A stretch of 64,000 nucleotides of DNA from Wyeomyia smithii (lineage: Eukaryota > Arthropoda > Insecta > Diptera > Culicidae). Below are positions 55,825 to 64,000 of this stretch, piece by piece (position 1 is the stretch's first letter; each line of letters starts with the position of its first letter). Made by a program: the position numbers and the translations under genes. Under the pieces are notes generated by a model. It saw only the letters and a program-made list of their open reading frames with translations, made no database searches and was not told the DNA's origin. Location: positions 103,047,306 to 103,111,305 of the forward strand of contig NC_073695.1 in the NCBI RefSeq assembly GCF_029784165.1, given 5' to 3'.

Positions 55825-56056
55825 CCTTATGTACTCGGTAATTTTAACACACGTAAATACTCGGCAGGATACCCGGGTGCCAGCCGAAATGAAATGCTTC
55901 TTACTTCATCAATTCTTGACCGATTTTCGATCTTGACCTGTCAAGGATTCAACAGATTTTCCAATCTTTTGACAGTCCAAGATCGAAAATCAGTCAAGAA
56001 ATGACAAAGCAAGAAGCATCTTAATTTGTGGGACCCGGGTATCCGGCCAGGTACTT
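55825..56056. mobile_element. piggyBac-like MITE, CCTTATGTACTCGG ends
   Basis: Left flank TTAA (55821-55824) then CCTTATGTACTCGG; right end CCAGGTACTTAAGG followed by a degenerate GTAA. The interior contains a palindrome around TTTTCGATCTTGAC / CCAAGATCGAAAA. Confidence 0.6.
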
Positions 56057-56700
56057 AAGGGGTAAAATAATTTGAAGTCCCCCCCCTTCGCTGCTCTAAT
56101 TTCGGTTGTCCGACTTTTCCTAGAAAACCATTCCCAAGAAAATAAAGTATCGAAGGATTTTCCCCAGAATGAACCATTCTCCAGCATACCAAATCCCGGA
56201 ATATACTAGTTATCAGAATTCTAAACCCCTGAAAGTACTAGTTACCAGAAATAGAAAACCGTTTCCCAGACCGTTTCATCACCGTAACCAGAAAAAAAAC
56301 ATTAGTTTTCAGTTATTATATTGTTAACATTCTAAATTATTTGACATTTCTAATTAACACTTGACCCCTCTAGAGCTGAAAATATGAAAATTCTTTTACC
56401 TGCCATTCCGGAAGATCTAAACCGAATTTAATCGAACCTTTTCCAAAAGATCACAAATTTTTCAAATTTATTTGGGACAGGAGGGGACATTTGTTCCGGA
56501 TTTATCGAAGGGAACGGTGGGGTAAGTACCCTTCCAGAGACACAGGCTAAATTAAAAACGGTAGCGAAACCTTGCTTCAACATATCAAGCTTTAGGTTTT
56601 TGCAAAACAATACTATTAACGATCGGTATTTCGCCACTTTGTTTTAAGTCGATAGTCGGATTTTCTCAGCCGTGCCAGTTCTAAATTGATTGTTTATCGA

Positions 56701-56900
56701 TGACTGCAGCCCAAGCCGCACGCCTACACCACCACACGGCCGAACGCCCCGGAGTGCGTTGAAGCGCCAGCAGGTCCACGGCGCGACACCCTCACGAACT
56801 GGGAGCACGCGCAGTCCCGCGACCAGGTAGCCTCGTAGCCCGAGTCATCCCAGTCTTCAGAGTTAATTCTTATCCCGAAGTTACGGATCAATTTACCGAT

Positions 56901-56937
<37 letters not shown>

Positions 56938-56948
56938 TAACTTTGGAA

Positions 56949-56983
<35 letters not shown>

Positions 56984-57008
56984 CGATTTTCAAGGTTTAA
57001 GAAGAGAA

Positions 57009-57044
<36 letters not shown>

Positions 57045-57046
57045 CT

Positions 57047-57081
<35 letters not shown>

Positions 57082-57090
57082 CTAGTATGA

Positions 57091-57121
<31 letters not shown>

Positions 57122-57258
57122 TCTCTTGTTGGCTTCTCGAAGGAAAGGATTCATGTTACCATGATTACAAAGGCGCTACAGTTTCCGGTGTGCACACCAA
57201 TGCAAACGTATACTCAACAAGTTCCAGAGTTGTAACCGGGTTCCCTTTCGCTCGTTTA
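56701..57258 (-). rRNA. Displaced, diverged 28S rRNA fragment (pseudogene)
   Basis: The reverse complement reads as 28S rRNA in order: CGAAAGGGAACCCGGTTACAAC, GTTGAGTATACGTTTGCA, then CTAGTCGATAGATCAATGTAGG, TCCGTAACTTCGGGATAAG and CTGAAGACTGGGATGACTCGGG, plus GC-rich expansion-segment sequence. Substitutions and gaps at normally invariant positions, and single-copy flanks, show it is not part of a functional rDNA unit. Confidence 0.85.
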
Positions 57259-57352
57259 ATATATACTAGTGGATGTTGCATCAACCCAAACGAACGAACC
57301 TCTACAGAGGTAATTTCTGCAAAGGGGCTAACCCGCATGTGAACTAGATTAA

Positions 57353-57872
57353 CCCTTAAATGCGCACGACGTTAAAAAATCATCTAAAACCATAAAATCT
57401 TGGTTTAACAGTTTTACTGCTCTGATACTAGGCAATATGCATAAAAAAATTGAAAGATTTACTTTTTAGTGTGCAAATATTACCATGTTGTTTTTAAACA
57501 ACACTGTGACTTTATCGCAGAATAAAGTCTACACAATGACTTTTGTTAACAGTAACTTTAAAATTGACCTTTTGTTAGTATGATTACTGATAATTCAGAC
57601 ATTTTCACTAACCACTAATCTCATTTTAAAATTTATTTTCAAAGACAGTCAGTACCAGTCGGGAATCTCGCCATGTTTTTTTTCGTTTTCGAGATTTTGA
57701 CAGCAAAAATAAAATCAAAACATTCAAATACAGTACTTCCAGCTGTTAAGTTTTCTTCGTTAGAGTCTAGAGAGCTGTTTCAATGGATTATATTTCTAAA
57801 AAATACTGAAATTCGTATATTTTAAAACGTTTTATGTACTGTTGTTTTAAAACAACATTGCGCATTTAAGGG
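57353..57872. mobile_element. piggyBac-like MITE, CCCTTAAATGCGCA ends
   Basis: 520 bp; perfect 14-bp TIRs CCCTTAAATGCGCA flanked by TTAA (57349-57352, 57873-57876). Non-coding. Confidence 0.85.
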
Positions 57873-58159
57873 TTAACCGAATTAAGATAAGAAGGGGTAT
57901 TTTAGATTTTTGGTCAAGGAGCCTCAGAAATCAATTCGCTACTGTGTTTTTGTGGTGGACTTGTGTTGTTCATTAAGCTAAAAATGATTACTGAAAGTTC
58001 TCTGATTTTATGACTATGGCCTGGTGTCGAGCGCTTACCTATTTACTCCATGAAAGAACAAATGTATTAGTTGACAATAAGTTGATTCAAATGATAGTAT
58101 CGTTATACATTTGATTTACAAAAACTCAGTTTTAACAGATTTTCCAGATTAAAAAAATA

Positions 58160-58375
58160 AAAATGCATATTTCTTCGTTTTCAGATAACAGTTTTCTGGA
58201 AAACGGTATTTTCTGGAAAATAGTTTTCTGGGTATTGGTTCATTCCGGATAATAACTTTCTGGGGATTAGTACTTTCTGGGTAGCAGTTTTCTGGTGATT
58301 GGTATATTCTGGGATTTTGTTTTCTGGGGAAAAAGCTTCGGCGTTTTATTTTCTGGGGAATAGTTTTCGAGGAAT
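58160..58375. repeat. Degenerate TTTTCTGGG repeat block
   Basis: About twelve copies of a 14-22 bp unit ending TTTTCTGGG or TTTCTGGGGA. Inverted relatives lie at 56100-56290. Confidence 0.7.
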
Positions 58376-58517
58376 TGTTATACAATCCTAATTTCATTTC
58401 CACTAGTTAGAAGTAATCTATACGTTTCAGCTGACTGAATTGAGGTTTTCCTAGTTTTTTTAAAGCAATTAAGTCCGAAAAGGTACCCGGGTACCCTGCC
58501 GAGTACATAACGGTTAA

Positions 58518-60077
58518 GAATGTTTTTATAATAAAGTATCATCATTCGAAGCAATTTATGTATGCAACACACGGTAAAAGTTTTTTGCCGGTTCTCTACA
58601 AATTTAGCGGATAAGGGATTAATATTTTTATTTTGAGAAACAATCACTGAATTGAGAAATTATTTATGAAAACAGCAACGTGTATATTTTGAATATTGGA
58701 GTGATGCTATGGTATAAGTACGATTTACCGCTAGGTGAACTAACTGGTGACAACGACGATTTTGGATTTTTTTAAATTGTCTTACTCCACAACAAAAGTG
58801 CTCAGAGAGAAATGAGCATTTTGTATATGTAAGGTTTCTGTCTCCTTTTACTGTTACTGTTTAAATTTTTTTTTATGCATGCTAAGTTCTGTTCAAGCGT
58901 CGAAGTAAAAAGCATTGTGCAAGCGCATTGGTCAGTTTTAACTGAGCTGCACAAAATGTTGACAAAAAAAAATCACGGAAAATCATTTCAAAAGCGAAAA
59001 TCTTCCGATTTCGACTGTGTATGGTTTCTTATAATCCGCCAGGAAGGTAGTAGAAGACCGACCAGAAAAATGGACAAAAAATGACTTTGTTCTCCTTGTC
59101 TGAATTATTGATTCCAAGCCAAGTTATCATTCAAGATGTGTACCAGAACGAATGTTGGAAGAAAATTTTGACATATTTTTTGACAGATGAAGCAATATCA
59201 CATAACACCAAGAAACGCTAACGTTCCTAAATACCCACTCAACTCCATGTGTACCAAAAATACGCAATCTTAGAGATTTTGAGTTCATTACTGTAAATAC
59301 TAACTGCAAAAAGGTCAATCTGCAGAACTAAGTGATAATGTAATAATGTTAAGTATATCTACCTTTTTTCTGTAAGCCATAACAAAAAAAAAGTTTTCGT
59401 CCGTTGAATATGGTTTTAACATATATTCTGCGTTACGTTTTATACTAAAAAAGTAAGTATGACAGTCTCCATGAAAGAGAATCAATTGTTCACTGTTTAC
59501 AAAAAAGGCAGGCCCAGTGAAGGTATTACGATTCACATTCAAGAAAGTTCAAAAAGTAACCCTAGACAATACTTTTCATTTTAAATTTGTCATAACTGAA
59601 GAACGACTGGAATAAACAGGTCTATGCGTATTTCTTCGTTAGATTATAGGGCACAATCAAACAACAGCTTAGAACAGCTTACTTTTAACTTTTTTGTAGG
59701 TTACATGACGTTTTAAAATATCTTGCAAAGCTCTGAATAGTTGCAAAAACAACAGTCTGTGCTCGAAAGATAAAGGTTAGTACTAGCTTCCATAAATGTT
59801 TTCACTAAATTCTGGTTTCTCTTAGAGACTAAGACGTTGGCAGAAAATTTTAATTTCTTTAGGGATGAAGCTGGAAAAATGAAGTAACTGAAAAATAATG
59901 ATAATATAAGCTTGAAAAAATATAGATTAGCAAGTGGGACTCGTAATTTTTTGGTTACCAAGAATGGTGTTATAAATATGTCTCCATAATAAACGATCCG
60001 GTCCACTGAAGAACTCCATAACAAAACTGGAACAAAACTGGAAACTCCGACAGCTCAAATGCTTATAATTAAGTATC
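58518..60077. other. AT-rich spacer
   Basis: No gene or complete element recognised; all open frames are short and featureless. Confidence 0.35.
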
Positions 60078-60087
60078 TGCATACTGT

Positions 60088-60522
60088 GGGAGCTCCGTAG
60101 CTGGAAGGTTACAGAGTCCGCTTTGGTGAGCGGGTGGTCGTGGGTTCGAATCTTAGTAGAATCAGGCCATTGGTTGTCATAGGACTTTTAGCATGAGTTA
60201 TTCTCAGGCTCCCCAGCACGTACCCTTTCTTCAATCTGAATTTTACAGTACCCCCCTGTTTGACTCTCCTACTAACAAAAATAAGTCCCTATTATATTAA
60301 CACTGGTGTGAGTAATATATGAAAGGCTCGGTATAGTAGAGCAGTAAGCTTGGAACGGAAAGGTAACTTCACACAAGCACGGACAATAAATGATAAGCGT
60401 ATCAACTTACTTCAATAGTGATACTGTCAATAATATGAAGTGCGGAGTACAGAAAACACTTGGGCAAAATCAGAATAGATCTAATTTCTGGTCGAAGTGA
60501 TGAGTCCACACAGAAAAAAAAT
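60088..60522 (+). mobile_element. tRNA-derived SINE, copy 3
   Basis: 435 bp, 10-bp target duplication TGCATACTGT (60078-60087, 60523-60532), B-box GGTTCGAATC at about 60143, A-rich tail. Same family as 40560-41047, somewhat diverged. Confidence 0.88.
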
Positions 60523-62027
60523 TGCATACTGTAGCATTTGAATGACTTTACTACACTCAAAAGGCGATCAGGTTTTCACGTTTCAAATTACTGTGATGTA
60601 CAGAAGCCAAAAATCACCAGGCATCATTTTGAATCATTCCAGGGCCACCATATTATTTGCGGAGAGTTATTTTATTAGTGTAAGATAAAAGTTATTTCGA
60701 GAGAACATAATCTATCGTAATTCAGTGATCACCCGATTATATCAGTACCCGATTTTATCTGCCCCCGATTTTATCACCTTCTTCACCCGATTTTATCATC
60801 ATATAACATTTCATCAAAAAAATGTATATTATATTTCAGTACTTTTGCACAGCTCTGGGTAGAATAACATCATTCTGGATATAGTTTTCATGGAAAACTC
60901 AACCATTGCACAGTGTTTTATTTTGGCGTTTTCGTTCGATTAATTGAATAGTGATTCAAGCAATAACGTTAATTCATACATTTTTAAAGCTATTAACCAA
61001 CGCGTCTTTTGATATTTTGAAAAGAAAAAAAAAGTTAAATAGAAAATTTCCTTCTTCATTTGATTGAGATAGACGCAAAGTGTCTTCAGCAAATCTCTTA
61101 CATATTACGAACCATGTGAAGTTTTCTTTCAAAAAGCACTAAAAATCTCAATTTTCGCTCTAACTTTTTCCCACATTTTTCCGAATTTTTGAACCTTCTA
61201 CAAAGTTATCAGCCTTCCAAAAATGCATGTTTTTGAAAAAAAAAAAATGTTTTATCTATTAAAATAAACAAGCTATTTGCCATATAATAATATTTTCAGG
61301 GGTAAATGCACGTTCACCATCTCCAAATCTAGCAATTATTCACAAGTGGCAGTTCCACTGTCAATTAAGATACAAACTTTCGTCTTTTAAAGTCCTAGAT
61401 TAATTTTTATTTTTAAATTCATCGGTGTTGTTTCAACTACGTCATCTACAGGGTGGCCGCCCAACCGGGAAAAAAACCTGGAATCGTTTGAAACCGGGAA
61501 AAAAACCGGGAATTTCACTGAACATTACAAGCCGGGGTGAGATTGTGCCAGTGGGGGTGGGATTGTGCCATACAAACCCCTTTTTTGTCAGCCATCTCAT
61601 GGCGATCACAAGACCAAAATTTCTTGAGTAAGTTTCCTCGAATACTTAACCAAAAAAAGACTAGTCCTGTTACCCGGAAAAGATGGCTGACATATCTTAC
61701 AGTGCATAAAACAGTTTTTGTTTTTATTCATTTTTCTCTTGGAAGATAACTTGGCCAAGGTAAGCTCCCCGGAAGTAGCATTCAAATGGCTCGAATTTTG
61801 CCTAGAGCAAATGGTTCACAACGATAATCTCGCGGGAACAGTAGCTGATAGATGTCGCCAAGAATACTCATAACTCAACTTCCTACCTTGATACTTTTTG
61901 TAGAGATCTGCTAGCTGCTTCAGGCAAGAAACCTTCTAACTTTACTGTGTTTATTAAGAAGATTCTGATACTATCGCATGGCAATGCCACATTGGAGCGA
62001 GGTTTCTTCGTGAACAAGGAGTGCGTA

Positions 62028-62458
62028 CCCGATCAGAAAGAAAAAACAAAAATATAACAGGAGTTGTTAGTTTGTTACGGGAAAAACCTTACAGGCTGTG
62101 TTTTCAATTTGGTCCCGTTAGGTGTTAAAATAACAGAAATTATAACAGAAATGATTCTACTAGTATCAAACACATATTAAAATTTGTTACTAATATATCA
62201 GCTTTCTATCAAAATAAGATAGTATATAGAACAATATAATAACAAACATTGTTAGAAACAACAGGTTTTGATAAAAACTAAAAATTAGTTAGACTTGTTT
62301 CAGAACTACTTCATATCACGTTTTGTTATTATAACTCATTCAGATTCAGTTTTGTTATCAAAATTATATGGAAAAATACAAAATTGTATCAAAATATGTT
62401 ATTTGTATCTCACGTTGATAGAATTTTGTAATTTTTTAGTTATGCTCTTCTGATCGGG
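62028..62458. mobile_element. TA-duplicating MITE, CCCGATCAGAA ends, nested in hAT copy 2
   Basis: 431 bp between TA (62026-62027) and TA (62459-62460). TIRs CCCGATCAGAAAG / CCCGATCAGAAG. It interrupts the sequence that reads GAGTGCGTTGTCATG in copy 1. The interior is rich in ATAACA/TGTTAT motifs. Confidence 0.85.
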
Positions 62459-62460
62459 TA

Positions 62461-62610
62461 GTCATGAATTTGGAAAAAGACAGACTTGTAGCGCAGCGCT
62501 TGGTGTACGACACAGTACAGGTTGCTGGAGGAGGACACGAAATTGATATTGATGAGGAGATGCGTGAGCTGCTGGAAGTAACGTGTTTTAAGTGTTATGA
62601 AAATATTCTT
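62461..62610 (+). pseudogene. hAT transposase C-terminal tail, copy 2
   Basis: MNLEKDRLVAQRLVYDTVQVAGG...EIDIDEEMRELLE continues the hATC domain whose core (FFVNKE) lies upstream of the nested MITE at about 62000-62025. Frame open here, unlike copy 1. Confidence 0.65.
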
Positions 62611-63129
62611 TTATGTATTACTTTTTTATATATTGAATCTTATCTGGTTGAGGTAAAAACGATTCCTTCAAACTTAATTTGGCCTAGAATTCCTCAGTAA
62701 TGAGTATCATATGCGTTGTTTATAAGAAACTTGTAGACATCTCCTCTCGGAAAGATGACATCCGTCGCATTTTTCGATTTTTTGCTACTATATCTCTTGA
62801 TTTTAATAAGGCTGAACACGTCAAGAAGTGACTTATAGCATATTGAGATGTAAATCGAAAGTCACGCTTTTTTATTCCTTAACTGCACGGAAAACTACAG
62901 AATTCAAAAGTACAATTAACCAGGAAAAATATTTGAACGAACCGGGAAAAACCGGGAATTTAATTTCGGGTTTTGAGTGGCCACCCTGCATCTATTTGTT
63001 TTCTTCTGTTTCCGGATTGCGGGCGAATGAAGAAAATGTAAAAAAGTCTCTATTTTCATGTGTTTTGAAATGTATTGAAACGATATTTCGTGAAAGGGCT
63101 ATCAGTAAACCACGTATACACATTTAGGG

Positions 63130-63595
63130 TCATTTCTGATCCCTCTCCCGTTCCTTAGAACATAGCTGAAAATCACGAGAAATTAATTCTTTAAGCAGTT
63201 TGAGATATGTATGACACTAACAGCACAACTTCACAGCTTTATGCAAACACTAGTACCTAACCTACTAACTAGTAGTGAAATTTGTGTTTCACGTATATGA
63301 GAACCCTTCCTTCCAGAGGAGGGAGGGGTGTCAAGTTACCATTGACATATTTCTTACTCCTAAAAACCTCACCATGTCAAATTTGGTTCCACTTTCTTGA
63401 TTAGTTTTCAAGTAACGCAGAAGTTTGTGTTATATTTGTATGGGAGCCCTCCCTTTAAGAAGAGGGAGGGGTGTCGCGCTACTCTAATAACCTTTTCCGG
63501 CCTCAAAAACCCCTACATAAAAATTTTCACGCCGATTGGTACAGTAGTTTCCACTCTATAAGGATCAGACAGACAGACAGATAGAACTGCTTTCT
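63130..63595 (+). repeat. RTE-like LINE/SINE 3' tail with tandem units and (GACA)n
   Basis: Two imperfect tandem units built on GAGGGAGGGGTGTC (near 63320 and 63462), followed by CACGCCGATTGGTACAGTAG and AAGGATCAGACAGACAGACAG, a tail typical of insect RTE-type retroposons. No coding part present. Confidence 0.55.
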
Positions 63596-63767
63596 CATAT
63601 GATTAGATTTCATATAGTAATTTAAATCGCTGATTTAACGTATTAAATTATTGGTTTACCATCTTTTATAACAAAATATTAATAAAAAAAATTTCCCGAT
63701 TTTATCACTTTCCCTATTTTATCACCCCAAACATCATCAAGGGGGTGATATAATCGGGTGATTACTG

Positions 63768-64000
63768 TATTAAAAGATGTTGGTTCCGAACTCAATACTT
63801 ACGATCACTCTTAATATATCAAACAGCCTTATGTAGTTCTACGTCAATTTCTGAGTCGTGGCTTTGCACAACAACCCTTCTGAAATATTACGATTGAATT
63901 GAATATTATTGAAATACTCGATTTTCGCTTGTCATCATTTCGAAGTACATTCAGCATGCAATTGTATTGTTCATGATATGGGCAATTCAGGTGCTGACAC
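63768..64000. other. Window end, no features
   Basis: AT-rich; nothing recognised. Confidence 0.35.

Larger units (their letters stand above)
55825..58513. mobile_element. Possible larger TTAA element enclosing the 28S fragment
   Basis: CCTTATGTACTCGG at the left and CCGAGTACATAACGG|TTAA (58514-58517) at the right form a TIR pair. The regions 56100-56290 (CCCAGAA/CCAGAAA motifs) and 58160-58375 (TTTTCTGGG motifs) also face each other in inverted orientation. Could instead be two separate elements flanking unrelated DNA. Confidence 0.45.
61449..62988 (+). mobile_element. hAT-like element (6-bp duplication family), copy 2
   Basis: Ends CAGGGTGGCC(A/G)C, duplication CATCTA (61443-61448, 62989-62994). 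Same layout as 29626-30764. Carries the hATC remnant, interrupted at 62028-62458 by a TA element. Confidence 0.83.
60723..63767. mobile_element. pogo-like composite with CAGTRATCACCCGATTATATCA ends
   Basis: Ends CAGTGATCACCCGATTATATCA and CAGTAATCACCCGATTATATCA in inverted orientation, with further CCCGATTTTATCA motifs subterminally. TA follows the right end; the left flank is TT, so the duplication is decayed. Without the nested hAT it is about 1.5 kb. No transposase recognised. Confidence 0.65.

Noticed and set aside
58160..58375. CRISPR-like regular repeats
   Set aside because: Repeats are degenerate, spacing irregular, and the genome is eukaryotic.

Overview
This is a window of an AT-rich, transposon-dense insect nuclear genome, most likely a culicine mosquito. 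The evidence is spliced genes with short GT-AG introns that have clear animal orthologues, a DD37E-type Tc1 relative known from mosquitoes, tRNA-derived SINEs, and very many short inverted-repeat elements. The genus cannot be fixed from sequence alone. All gene assignments come from reading the translations; no database search was run.

Host genes. The left edge holds the 5' half of Prp19 on the minus strand (three exons, running off the window). Divergent from it is a complete four-exon phosphoacetylglucosamine mutase (PGM3/nesthocyst, 3494-5426). At 20683-22369 lies a complete three-exon eIF2-beta gene, convergent with a two-exon OB-fold gene (23674-22832, minus) whose layout matches STN1/Verrocchio telomere-capping proteins. 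An unnamed, probably secreted, Thr/Lys-rich protein is at 36289-37527 (minus). The first coding exon of an RBM12-like RRM protein is at 44982-45124 (plus). Its next exon was not found, so the remaining 19 kb may be its first coding intron.

Mobile DNA fills the rest and is deeply nested. A Ty3/gypsy element with both LTRs and a 5-bp target duplication spans 9168-18473. Its reverse transcriptase is split by a 3.97-kb insert that contains an internally deleted BEL/Pao element with near-identical LTRs. A hAT-like MITE (8-bp duplications) occurs three times: one copy is inserted in another copy of itself (1056-2039), and the third is interrupted by a 785-bp element. Other elements delimited by ends and target duplications are Transib-like (CACAGTG ends, 5-bp duplications), hAT (8-bp), a second hAT-like family with 6-bp duplications, Harbinger-like (3-bp TWA), piggyBac-like (TTAA), pogo-like and Tc1/mariner (TA), a mariner with 60-bp TIRs, a three-copy tRNA-derived SINE (one copy split by a hAT), a second SINE, a Jockey-type LINE fragment, and a Penelope-like fragment with GIY-YIG domain and a hammerhead-like motif. 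A displaced 28S rRNA fragment lies at 56701-57258.

Layout: 1-5.5 kb Prp19/PGM3 with MITEs between; 6-9 kb MITEs; 9.2-18.5 kb nested LTR elements; 19-20.4 kb nested MITEs; 20.7-23.7 kb eIF2-beta and STN1-like; 24-36 kb repeats; 36.3-37.5 kb secreted-protein gene; 37.8-44 kb repeats; 45-64 kb probable intron and nested elements. No bacterial-type operon, CRISPR array or integrated virus was seen.
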